A stretch of 6,252 bases of DNA from Gallionellales bacterium CG03_land_8_20_14_0_80_55_15 (GCA_002780675.1 PEUR01000143.1:1-6252), one strand, 5' to 3'; counted from the first letter of the stretch, positions 1 through 6,252 are shown. Notes: a model not told the origin generated them from the letters alone. Program-made: numbers and translations.

Positions 1-464
1 TTGATTATATTGAAATAATTTATTTTTATAAGCAGATAAATGCCGAGCATACTTTCCAGCAAATAAGCGATGCTGGAGATGCCGTGCAGCCTCTTGAATC
101 GCCCTGCCAAGGCACTGTTCATCACATCCAGCGGTAAAGCCTGTACTTTCAAGTCATTCATGGCGGGCTGGATACCAAGCTGAATAATCAAAGTAATCAT
201 CAACATACTGGCAATAGCCCAAAAAACTCCCTGACGTAATGCAGCGCGTCCCGATTGCGCCAAGTAATACGCCAGCAAATAAGTGCCGCAAATCATTCCG
301 AGATAGCCCGCCTTGACAAACATCTGCCCAGCCAGAAAACCGGCCAGTTGCCGGTCAGGTTGCGCGTAAAACAGCACAGGCACGGCCAGATAGCCGATGG
401 CCCACAGGCTGCCGACCCAGGCGGTGACGGAGAGAGAAGCGAGGTGATGGCTGAGATTTTTCAT
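1..464 (-). CDS. DUF4149-family four-helix membrane protein (C-terminus cut by window edge)
   Basis: The reverse strand reads open from an ATG at 462-464 for 154 codons to the left edge with no stop, so the last few residues are missing. The product is hydrophobic, with four probable membrane helices at about residues 9-32, 49-69, 79-98 and 127-147. Two features match my memory of DUF4149 proteins: the start of helix 1 (WVGSLWAIGYLAVPVLF) and the FKRLHGISS motif before helix 4. These are small inner-membrane proteins of unknown function, about 150 residues long in proteobacteria, so little is lost here. The ATG lacks a clear Shine-Dalgarno. An in-frame TTG at 489-491, preceded by AGGAAA, would add nine residues but is spaced too closely. 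In other proteobacteria this gene often lies near greA; here its 5' side faces the glycyl radical operon. The 3' end is AT-rich compared with the operon. Confidence 0.8.
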   Translation of the reverse strand, partial: MKNLSHHLASLSVTAWVGSLWAIGYLAVPVLFYAQPDRQLAGFLAGQMFVKAGYLGMICGTYLLAYYLAQSGRAALRQGVFWAIASMLMITLIIQLGIQPAMNDLKVQALPLDVMNSALAGRFKRLHGISSIAYLLESMLGIYLLIKINYFNII

Positions 465-579
465 GGCGTGAGGGTAGCACAGCAAAGGCAATGTTTCCTG
501 GTTAACGTGAAACTCGCGCAGCGTTTCGATTACCCCTTCCTCCGTATGTGGGGGAGAGCGAAGCGAGGGAAAATTGGGG

Positions 580-596
580 GGCATCATTGTCATGCC
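580..596. promoter_or_regulatory. Operator-like inverted repeat upstream of the promoter
   Basis: GGCAT at 580-584 and ATGCC at 592-596 are exact inverted repeats separated by 7 bp. The dyad is centred at 588, about 83 bp upstream of the inferred transcription start, a normal place for an activator site. No regulator gene is in the window, so the binding protein is unknown. Confidence 0.3.
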
Positions 597-602
597 TGTT
601 AT

Positions 603-628
603 GGCCAAATTATCTATGCATTTTGGTC
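603..628. promoter_or_regulatory. Imperfect inverted repeat abutting the -35 box
   Basis: GGCCAAA at 603-609 and TTTGGTC at 622-628 pair at six of seven positions across a 12-bp centre that contains ATGCAT. The dyad ends 7 bp before the TTGACA box, so it could bind a transcription factor touching RNA polymerase. The site is inferred only from symmetry and position. Confidence 0.25.
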
Positions 629-635
629 TATTGTT

Positions 636-664
636 TTGACAGGGGTGTGGTGATAGCTTATGCG
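636..664 (+). promoter_or_regulatory. Candidate sigma-70 promoter of the glycyl radical operon
   Basis: A perfect TTGACA lies at 636-641. After a 17-bp spacer comes TATGCG at 659-664, which matches only three of six positions of the -10 consensus. A weak -10 behind a perfect -35 suggests a promoter helped by an activator. Transcription would begin near 671, leaving a leader of roughly 75 nt before the ATG at 748. I see no FNR-like TTGAT-N4-ATCAA box, although the operon should be expressed without oxygen. Confidence 0.4.
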
Positions 665-738
665 CTCATGCCGTTATGCGAGCTTTGCATGGGTGGCATA
701 CCGGCGCAATCCCTTGGTTCAGACAATTTCGCATCCGT

Positions 739-747
739 GAGGTGAGT
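739..747 (+). promoter_or_regulatory. Ribosome binding site that sets the start of the glycyl radical enzyme
   Basis: GAGG at 739-742 lies 5 bp before the ATG at 748. The reading frame stays open further upstream to an ATG at 676, but that codon has no Shine-Dalgarno. It also falls only about 5 nt after the inferred transcription start and inside the second direct repeat. The 24 extra residues look unlike the family. I therefore place the start at 748. Confidence 0.7.
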
Positions 748-3666
748 ATGACTATCCCTAACCTGGCAGGACATCTTCGGGTCAATTTGCAGGGCAGTGG
801 CGCGAGTGTTACGCCGACTGGCCTGTTCCCGATTGCCAATACTGATTTCACTCGTGTCAAAACGCTCCGGGATTTGTCCTTGAGCCGCTTGTCCTTGGAG
901 GATTTTCCGGTGGTCAAGGTCTGGCGGCAACGGCTGTTTACCGAGCTGCCGGAAATCTGCGACGAATTGCCGCGCCTGCTGACCGAATATTTGCGCAGCG
1001 CGCCGGATGCCTCTCCCGGGGTGCGGCGAGCCAAGGCCATCCGCCATATTTTCGAGCATAAAACCGCGCTGGTGAGAGACTCCGACCTGATGCCGGGGCA
1101 AACCACCACGAGCTTTGTAGGTCCCGTGGTCTATATGGATACCATCGGTTATTGCATCTGGCCGGAACTCAAATCCGTCGCCACCCGCCCGCAAAATCCG
1201 TTCAAAATCCGCCCTGAAGTCGCGGCGCGTTTAAACAAGGAAATTTTCCCGTTCTGGCTGAACCGGCAACTGCCCGTGCCCGAAGCGGCGCGCGCAGCGG
1301 AATACGACACCGCAGACTTTCCTGCCCTTGACGAAGTCAAGGGGGTATCCATAGACCCCGCGCTCGCCAAGCAGGCGGGCGAAACGCCCAAGTGTCAGGA
1401 ATTGATGGAGCGGGTGGCGTTCTATTTGTCGGACAAATCTACCTGTGTCTCGCATACCGTGCCGGATTGGGAACGGCTGCTGAAGTATGGTTTGAGCGGG
1501 CTTGCAGCACAGATGCGTTCGGATTTGGCCGTGGCGGATAAGTCGGCGCAGCGGCAGTTTCTGGAGGGGGTCATCGGGACTTTCGAGGGGGCGATGGTCT
1601 ATGCCGAACATCTGGCGCAGGCTGCGGAACAGGCGGGAAACCCGGTGCTTGCGACGCTGTGCCGCAAGGTTCCCGCCCATCCCGCCGAAACCTTGCACGA
1701 GGCGCTGGCGGCAATCTGGATTTGCTACCACCTTTTGTTGCAGGAAAACACCAATTTCGGCTTCTCCATCGGTCGGCTGGACCAGTTGCTCAACCCCTAT
1801 TACCTGAAGGAATGGCAGGCATTGGACAACGAGGCGGCGCGCGAGGCTTATACCCGGCGCGCCGTCGAACTGGTCTGCCATTTCTTTTTGCGCTGCTCCG
1901 ACCACGTCCCGCTTTCAACAATGGGTTCGGAAACGCTGTTTGCGGGCAGCGGCTCGAACCAGGCGCTGACGGTGGGCGGCACGAAAGTTGAGAACGGTCA
2001 GGTGGTGGACGCGGTCAACGACATGACTTATATCATCCTCAAGGCGACGGAATTGCTGAGTATCCGCGACCCCAACGTCCATGCCCGCTATCATGCCGAA
2101 GTCCACCATCGCGATGCGCAGGGTGAGCCGCTGCCGCCCGGGGTGATGGATGCCTATTTGCGGCGGGTTTGTCAGGTGAACATTACCACCCGCGCCACGC
2201 CCGCGCTGCACGGCGACATGCCGGTCATCAAGAGTATGGCGGCCTACTATGCCGACCATGTCGGGATCAGTGAGGAAGAAGCATTACAGGATGCCTGCGA
2301 TTACGCCTCCATCGGCTGCATCGAGCAGAACGCGCCGGGCAAGCACTACGGCAATTCCGGCTCCACGCTTTTCGTGTTGCCCGCAGTGCTGGAACTGGCG
2401 CTGTTTGGCGGCAAGCACCGCTCCGACGGAGTGGGGGAAAACGCGCCCAACCTGTTCGACGGGCAGGCGGCCTATACCAGCAAGCCGCTGGTTCAGATGA
2501 AGAGTATGAATGAGTTCATCACCGCGTTTCGCTTCCAGCTGGATCAAATGGCCCGCCATGCAGTACAGAACAACAATTATCTGGGGCGCTTCATGGCGCG
2601 TGATCGCGCCTCGCCATTTTTGTCCGGGCTGTTCACAGGTCCTACCAATCTGCCGGGCGACAGGGGGGCAAAATTTCGCGACGTGGCGGCAGGCGGGGCG
2701 AAATATAATTCATCCGGGGTGGCGATCATCGGGGTGGCGGATGTGATAGATAGCTTCTGCATACTGGATGAGCTGGTGTTCGGCGGCAAAGTGACTGCCC
2801 TGGAATTGCTGGCCGCGATGAAAGCCGATTTTTCCATCGTTCAAGCGAATGGCGAACCCCACGACTGGCAGGCGATACTGGAAAAATTGCGTCTCTGGTT
2901 TCATCCCGACGATGCAACGCACTTGCCTGTGTTGACTGCGGCGCGCCTCAAGGAAATTGGCACGGCGATCGCGCACACCGCGCATTACGGCGCGGGGGTG
3001 GCCAACGACGGGGTGTACGACAACAGTCTGGCGGTGAAATACAGCAGGATGCTGACGCGCATGATTCACGATGTTTTCTATCGTTACCGTAACCATCGCG
3101 GCGGACGTTATCTGTGCGGCTACTGGTCCATGACCAACCATGCCGGTTTCGGCATGTTGACCCAGGCCACGCCCAATGCGCGTCAGGCGGGGCGCGCCTT
3201 CGCTTCCGGCATCACACCCTGTCCTGGCATCGTCAAGCGCGACGGCTCGCCAGTGATGGCGCTCGACCATATTTTATCGGTGGCTGCGGTGGACAGCGAC
3301 GCGGTGAAGAACGGCTATACCTATAACCTCAGTTTGACCACCAGAGGCTTGGCGCAGCGCGAGGAAGACACCGAACTGTTTGCCCGCTACATGAAGACCT
3401 TCATGGAAAACAACGGCGTGCTGGTGCAGATGTGCGTCTCGTCCATCACCGAATTGGTGGCGGCGGATAAGGCTGCCACGGCGGCGATGCGGGGCGGCGC
3501 GGCGGAACAGGCGGCACTGACCCCTTACAAGGATTTGATGATACGGGTGGCGGGCTACTCGGCCTATTACGTTACCTTGAGCCCGGAAATGCGCCGCGAG
3601 ATAATAGACCGCGCCAATTTTGCGTTGAAGGATGGCGTGGAACAGCACGCGGTGCATAGTCTGTAG
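748..3666 (+). CDS. Glycyl radical enzyme, PFL-like, CxE (dehydratase/lyase/decarboxylase) type
   Basis: This 972-residue cytoplasmic enzyme has both hallmarks of the glycyl radical family. The active-site loop is GCIEQNAPGKHYG, with thiyl Cys524 and likely base Glu526. The C-terminal radical loop is RVAGYSAYYV, with Gly936. Other family signatures are RRAKAI near 93, SHTVPDWE at 235-242, HPAETLHEAL at 311-320, AGGAKYN at 648-654, PNAR at 809-812 and GITPCPG at 821-827. The CxE motif is that of eliminases and decarboxylases such as glycerol dehydratase, CutC and HPAD. Pyruvate formate-lyase instead has two adjacent cysteines. The protein is long: it has about 35 N-terminal residues before the usual start, and 412 residues between Cys and Gly, against 316-370 in characterised members. 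Residues about 695-746 look like part of the excess. The enzyme must be activated by a radical SAM protein, encoded two genes downstream, and should be oxygen-sensitive. The substrate cannot be assigned. Family is certain; reaction type is inferred. Confidence 0.95.
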   Translation: MTIPNLAGHLRVNLQGSGASVTPTGLFPIANTDFTRVKTLRDLSLSRLSLEDFPVVKVWRQRLFTELPEICDELPRLLTEYLRSAPDASPGVRRAKAIRHIFEHKTALVRDSDLMPGQTTTSFVGPVVYMDTIGYCIWPELKSVATRPQNPFKIRPEVAARLNKEIFPFWLNRQLPVPEAARAAEYDTADFPALDEVKGVSIDPALAKQAGETPKCQELMERVAFYLSDKSTCVSHTVPDWERLLKYGLSGLAAQMRSDLAVADKSAQRQFLEGVIGTFEGAMVYAEHLAQAAEQAGNPVLATLCRKVPAHPAETLHEALAAIWICYHLLLQENTNFGFSIGRLDQLLNPYYLKEWQALDNEAAREAYTRRAVELVCHFFLRCSDHVPLSTMGSETLFAGSGSNQALTVGGTKVENGQVVDAVNDMTYIILKATELLSIRDPNVHARYHAEVHHRDAQGEPLPPGVMDAYLRRVCQVNITTRATPALHGDMPVIKSMAAYYADHVGISEEEALQDACDYASIGCIEQNAPGKHYGNSGSTLFVLPAVLELALFGGKHRSDGVGENAPNLFDGQAAYTSKPLVQMKSMNEFITAFRFQLDQMARHAVQNNNYLGRFMARDRASPFLSGLFTGPTNLPGDRGAKFRDVAAGGAKYNSSGVAIIGVADVIDSFCILDELVFGGKVTALELLAAMKADFSIVQANGEPHDWQAILEKLRLWFHPDDATHLPVLTAARLKEIGTAIAHTAHYGAGVANDGVYDNSLAVKYSRMLTRMIHDVFYRYRNHRGGRYLCGYWSMTNHAGFGMLTQATPNARQAGRAFASGITPCPGIVKRDGSPVMALDHILSVAAVDSDAVKNGYTYNLSLTTRGLAQREEDTELFARYMKTFMENNGVLVQMCVSSITELVAADKAATAAMRGGAAEQAALTPYKDLMIRVAGYSAYYVTLSPEMRREIIDRANFALKDGVEQHAVHSL

Positions 3667-3700
3667 GTCGGGTTGCGCCCGACAGCATAGCCCGCCCTAC
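3663..3700. repeat. 38-bp palindromic intergenic (REP-like) element
   Basis: The ends, GTAGGTCGGG (3663-3672) and CCCGCCCTAC (3691-3700), are inverted repeats matching at nine of ten positions. An alternative inner hairpin pairs GTCGGG (3667-3672) with CCCGAC (3678-3683) around a TTGCG loop. The element begins on the last bases of the glycyl radical enzyme and its stop, and ends 6 bp before the next ribosome binding site. From memory, palindromes built on GTAGGTCGGGTT are dispersed in many proteobacterial intergenic regions. In the mRNA it would fold between cistrons and could protect the upstream message or lower downstream expression. It has no U-tract, so it is not a typical terminator. 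Confidence 0.55.
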
Positions 3701-3705
3701 TTAAA

Positions 3706-3710
3706 AGGAG
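3706..3710 (+). promoter_or_regulatory. Strong ribosome binding site of the SCP2-like gene
   Basis: AGGAG lies 6 bp before the ATG at 3717, just downstream of the palindromic element. It fixes this start and allows independent loading of ribosomes, in contrast to the following gene, which relies on overlap. Confidence 0.75.
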
Positions 3711-3716
3711 AAAATC

Positions 3717-4346
3717 ATGCATGCCGGATTCCCTCAAGTTGCCCCCGGTGTTTTCCGCACCCTGCATTCCGGGATGCAAAGCGATATTTATTTGAAAGGA
3801 ATACTTGCACAGACAGGCGGACATCTGGTCGCCGAAGGGTTGGCGCTGGCGCTGCATCTGGGATTTGGCGTGATTTTGCGCAACGGGCTGCTGGACGAAG
3901 CGCAGTCGCGCCGTGCGGCAGCCTTCTTTGCCGATAACTTCGAGATCACCGACCCGTTGGTGCCGGGCGGCAAACGCTATTATCAGGGGTGGTTTTTGAT
4001 TCGCACCCGCCGTGCTGGCGACGACATGAACGTGCTGCTGGAATTTTGCCCCGATCCCGACAAGTTGTATCTCAACATGCCTTGGGGGCAATGCCTTGAT
4101 CCCCTTGCCGTGGTGCGAACCCGCGCCATGAACGAGTCGGAGGCCGAGAACCTGACGCGCAAGGTGGATTTGGTCATCAGCTTCAAGGACGCGGAAACCA
4201 TTCTGGGGCTAATCGGCCAGCCCAATGTGGACATCGTCGGCCTGTTGTTGAAAAACCTGGTGCAACTCACCGGCAATGTCGGTCATCTGTTCAAATTGGG
4301 CGCGATCGGCGCGGATGTGCAACGAATGCTCGCCCCGCCGCAATGA
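3717..4346 (+). CDS. SCP2-like (sterol carrier) protein linked to the glycyl radical enzyme
   Basis: This 209-residue protein has no signal peptide and should be cytoplasmic. Its last third resembles the end of SCP2 domains: VDLVISFKDAETILGLI (150-166) fits the conserved strand and helix, and TGNVGHLFKLGAI (185-197) fits the closing G-N-x-x-x-x-x-K-L segment. SCP2 folds enclose a hydrophobic tunnel for lipids, sterols or, in UbiJ and UbiT, quinone intermediates. Residues 1-140 are less recognisable. They include a hydrophobic stretch at 38-55 and a Trp/Tyr-rich part at 88-93 and 118-123. The gene occupies the place held in hpdBCA clusters by the small HPAD subunit, which is only about 85 residues and has a different character. 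Position between enzyme and activase suggests a dedicated role: carrying a hydrophobic substrate or product, or serving as a subunit. The SCP2 call is by eye; the role is inference. Confidence 0.6.
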   Translation: MHAGFPQVAPGVFRTLHSGMQSDIYLKGILAQTGGHLVAEGLALALHLGFGVILRNGLLDEAQSRRAAAFFADNFEITDPLVPGGKRYYQGWFLIRTRRAGDDMNVLLEFCPDPDKLYLNMPWGQCLDPLAVVRTRAMNESEAENLTRKVDLVISFKDAETILGLIGQPNVDIVGLLLKNLVQLTGNVGHLFKLGAIGADVQRMLAPPQ

Positions 4347-5122
4347 ACGCGACCTTGCGCGGGTTGGTGTTCGACATCAAGCGCGATTGCAGCGAAGACG
4401 GACCGGGGATACGCACCACGGTGTTTTTCAAGGGGTGTCCGCTGCATTGCGTCTGGTGTCAAAACCCGGAAGGGCAGGGCGGCAAGCCTGATTGTGGTGT
4501 GTGTCAGGGGGAAAGCCAAACCGGATGGGCGCAGGGCGGGCGCTGGTATGAACTGGACGAACTGCTCTACCGTGTGCTGATAGACCGCCCTTTTTATGAC
4601 TCGACCGGCGGCGGGGTCACGGTTTCCGGCGGCGAACCGACTTTCCAGATGGTGTTTATCGGCGAGTTTCTGAAACGTCTGCGGCAGCAGGGCGTGGATA
4701 CCGCGATCGAGACTTGCGGTTTTTTTCATTACGCCAGCTTTGCGAGACTCGTTCTGCCCTATCTGAACCGCATTTATTACGACCTGAAGCTCATGGATGA
4801 GGCGGAACACCGCCGCTTGACCGGCCAATCCAACCGTCCCATTCTGGACAATCTGGCGCGCCTTACGCGGGAGACCGCCCTGCCCGTGCATGTCCGCGTT
4901 CCTCTCGTTCCTGGCATGACCGCCACCGCCGAAAATCTCGCCGCCATCGGCCAGTTTCTGCGCGATCACAACATCAGGGAGGTCACCCTGTTGCCCTACA
5001 ACCCGCTTTGGCAGGACAAGGCCGTTAAATTGGGACTGAAGCCGCAACTGACCTGCGGCTTCATGTCGGATGAGCAACTGGCTCACTGCACGCAGCAGTT
5101 TGAACCTGAAAACGGCAGTTGA
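4343..5122 (+). CDS. Radical SAM glycyl radical enzyme activating protein with reduced cluster domain
   Basis: This 259-residue protein should reductively cleave S-adenosylmethionine and abstract hydrogen from Gly936 of the upstream enzyme. The radical SAM triad is Cys32, Cys36 and Cys39 in GCPLHCVWCQNPE, preceded by EDGPGIRTTVFFK, the activase signature. SGGEPT (95-100) binds the SAM amino group. YYDLKLMD (145-152), VRVPLVPGMT (184-193) and LLPYNPLW (216-223) match the conserved later strands. Most activases of CxE-type enzymes run to about 300 residues and carry eight cysteines for two ferredoxin-like clusters after the triad. Here that stretch holds only Cys51 and Cys54, so the auxiliary clusters appear lost. 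In length it is close to PflA, about 246 residues. The start ATG overlaps the previous stop as ATGA, indicating translational coupling; there is no strong ribosome binding site of its own. Confidence 0.93.
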   Translation: MNATLRGLVFDIKRDCSEDGPGIRTTVFFKGCPLHCVWCQNPEGQGGKPDCGVCQGESQTGWAQGGRWYELDELLYRVLIDRPFYDSTGGGVTVSGGEPTFQMVFIGEFLKRLRQQGVDTAIETCGFFHYASFARLVLPYLNRIYYDLKLMDEAEHRRLTGQSNRPILDNLARLTRETALPVHVRVPLVPGMTATAENLAAIGQFLRDHNIREVTLLPYNPLWQDKAVKLGLKPQLTCGFMSDEQLAHCTQQFEPENGS

Positions 5123-5182
5123 CCGCGCTACCTGAACGCAGCGCATAACCCCCCGCGCGCCGAATCCTCAGCCCGGGCTTTA

Positions 5183-6247
5183 TCACGCCGCGCAAATCCC
5201 GTACTTGGGCAGGATGTTGTAAACCACGTTGAAGCGGTGCGCCTGGATTGCGTCGTGGAAATGTTTCCAGTGGCTTTCCAGAAAGTGCGATTGGTAGGGA
5301 TAGACCGGCATGTCAAAGCTCGTTCCCAGCGCATCGGCTTTCCATGAATCGTTTCCACGGGAGAAATAGTCGTCCAGGTCTACCTTGCCGCAAACGGTGA
5401 ACACGCCTTTGCGTATCGCATCCAGCCATTTTTGATGACGTTTTTCACCGTCTTCAAACACGATCTCGGCAAACATGCTTTCGATTTGTGTGCGTGTCGC
5501 CGCTGTCAGACCGGTGACAGCGGCGGTCGGATCGCCCAACTGGTAACGCCGCATCGCCTTGCACATCTGTTCGGCGGCTTCGATAAAATCAGCCGGATTA
5601 TTGCGCGGGATCAGCTTGCCGCGCCCATCCAGATATTGCCACTGGAGAAATGGCATGTCGGGGAAGGCAAGCGCCCGGCCATGTCCCAGCGGGGGGATGG
5701 CATCGTCCAGAAAATTGCTCAATATGCCGCCCAGCGTTTTTTTGAAGATGCCGGACTTGCTGGTTTCCTTGGCATCATCCACTTCGTTGATATTGTGCAA
5801 CACCCCGGCAAAGCCCTGATGCGCCCAAGTGTCGGCATAGACGTGCATGGTTATTCCTAGGCGGTGCAGGCCGTAGGGGCGATGCTTTTCCAGTATCGCA
5901 TCGCGCACCATTTCCTGGGCTATCGGGCTGTTGGGGGTGCAGACGATCTTGTCTATGAAACTGCCGTCTGGATTCTGTTCTGACGACAAGCCACCATTCC
6001 CGGGCAGAAAGTGAAAACTCATCCAGACATAGTGATTGGCGAGTTCCTCGGTATTGCGGGGGTCGAGCATCTTGTGGGCGGAACTGATGCGGTTGTAAAC
6101 AGCGCGGTTGTCGAACCTGACCGTGCCAGTGCTGGTCGCATCATCCACATATTGAGCGGCGTAGGCGATGATGTCCGCTTCAGGGTGGCTGAACCCGGCA
6201 TCGCGTGCGACCACATAGGTGGTCGCGTGGTGAAAGTCTATTTGCAT
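5183..6247 (-). CDS. DUF6765-like His-rich protein, probable metal-binding helical fold
   Basis: This complete 354-residue protein lies convergent to the operon with a 60-bp gap. The start is the ATG at 6245-6247; only 5 bp remain upstream, so its ribosome binding site cannot be seen. From memory the N-terminus (MQIDFHHATTYVVARDAGFS) and YAAQYVDDAT (29-38) match the uncharacterised DUF6765 family. Candidate metal ligands are His6, His7, Asp35, Asp36, His58, His79 and the HVYADTWAH motif (His135, Asp139, His143). A His/Asp set with an HxxxDxxxH helix recalls zinc-dependent phospholipase C and P1 nuclease folds. That resemblance is an inference, and no activity is known to me. The C-terminus is also His-rich (His321, 326, 329, 331, 337). 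No signal peptide or membrane helix is evident. Orientation and separate content suggest it does not belong to the glycyl radical operon. Confidence 0.7.
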   Translation of the reverse strand: MQIDFHHATTYVVARDAGFSHPEADIIAYAAQYVDDATSTGTVRFDNRAVYNRISSAHKMLDPRNTEELANHYVWMSFHFLPGNGGLSSEQNPDGSFIDKIVCTPNSPIAQEMVRDAILEKHRPYGLHRLGITMHVYADTWAHQGFAGVLHNINEVDDAKETSKSGIFKKTLGGILSNFLDDAIPPLGHGRALAFPDMPFLQWQYLDGRGKLIPRNNPADFIEAAEQMCKAMRRYQLGDPTAAVTGLTAATRTQIESMFAEIVFEDGEKRHQKWLDAIRKGVFTVCGKVDLDDYFSRGNDSWKADALGTSFDMPVYPYQSHFLESHWKHFHDAIQAHRFNVVYNILPKYGICAA

Positions 6248-6252
6248 GATGT

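Larger units (their letters stand above)
590..678 (+). repeat. Pair of near-identical 13-14 bp direct repeats around the promoter
   Basis: TCATGCCTGTTATG (590-603) recurs as TCATGCCGTTATG (666-678), differing by a single inserted T. The copies start 76 bp apart. One lies upstream of the -35 box and the other overlaps the inferred transcription start. Paired copies on both sides of a promoter are typical of binding sites for one regulator. This is an inference from the sequence pattern alone. Confidence 0.35.

Noticed and set aside
430..568. GAGAG(A/C)GAAGCGAGG occurs at 430-444 and 554-568.
   Set aside because: A simple purine-rich sequence, one copy inside coding DNA; coincidence is the simplest reading.
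694..708. TGGCAT...GC resembling a sigma-54 -24/-12 promoter.
   Set aside because: The GG and GC are 9 bp apart instead of 10 and the TTGC half is absent.
668..745. A 25-codon open frame starting near the inferred transcription start and ending 2 bp before the enzyme's ATG, encoding a peptide with CELC.
   Set aside because: It has no ribosome binding site, no recognisable attenuator structure, and its stop falls in the Shine-Dalgarno by overlap; it is likely chance.
748..860. N-terminal extension as a microcompartment encapsulation peptide.
   Set aside because: It is Gly/Pro/Thr-rich without an obvious amphipathic helix and there are no shell genes in the window.
748..3666. Assignment as pyruvate formate-lyase or as benzylsuccinate/alkylsuccinate synthase.
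   Set aside because: PFL needs adjacent catalytic cysteines, absent here, and the CIE motif is typical of eliminases and decarboxylases. No Bss-type small subunits are nearby.
3763..3778. Near-perfect 16-bp palindrome TGCATTCCGGGATGCA inside the SCP2-like gene.
   Set aside because: It lies within coding sequence about 45 bp after the start and no second copy or regulatory setting supports a function.
5123..5182. Possible terminators between the convergent genes: GCGCT/AGCGC (5125-5129, 5140-5144) and the palindrome AGCCCGGGCT (5170-5179).
   Set aside because: The first is a 5-bp stem with a 10-nt loop and no T-tract; the second can form only a 3-bp stem. Neither is a credible intrinsic terminator.

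Overview
The window carries a compact, probably anaerobic, enzyme operon flanked by two unrelated genes. It most likely comes from a betaproteobacterium, possibly a Nitrosomonadales/Gallionellaceae-like lineage. That placement rests on the DUF4149-type membrane protein, the GC-rich codon use of the operon and the intergenic palindrome style. It is an impression from composition and family distribution, not from a search.

Layout. Positions 1-464 (minus strand) hold a four-helix DUF4149-family membrane protein whose last codons run off the left edge. Positions 465-747 form a divergent intergenic region with a consensus-like -35 box, a weak -10 and several operator-like repeats. Then come three plus-strand genes: a 972-residue glycyl radical enzyme (748-3666); a 209-residue protein with an SCP2-like C-terminal half (3717-4346), separated from it by a 38-bp palindromic element; and a 259-residue radical SAM activating enzyme (4343-5122), which overlaps the previous stop by an ATGA. 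Convergent to the operon, on the minus strand, lies a complete 354-residue His-rich protein that I take to be DUF6765 (5183-6247).

How the genes work together. The activase should use its S-adenosylmethionine-bound [4Fe-4S] cluster to place a radical on Gly936 of the large enzyme. The radical is then relayed to Cys524 for substrate activation. The Cys-Ile-Glu motif favours a dehydratase, lyase or decarboxylase type of chemistry rather than pyruvate formate-lyase or fumarate addition. The substrate cannot be read from the sequence. The unusual partner is the middle gene: SCP2 folds bind lipids, sterols and quinone-like molecules, so a hydrophobic substrate or product is a reasonable hypothesis. 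No microcompartment genes, transporters, HpdC-type small subunit or regulator are present in the window.

The most notable points are the enzyme/SCP2/activase trio, an activase that keeps only two of the eight cysteines expected in a ferredoxin-like domain, and an unusually long Cys-to-Gly spacing in the enzyme.
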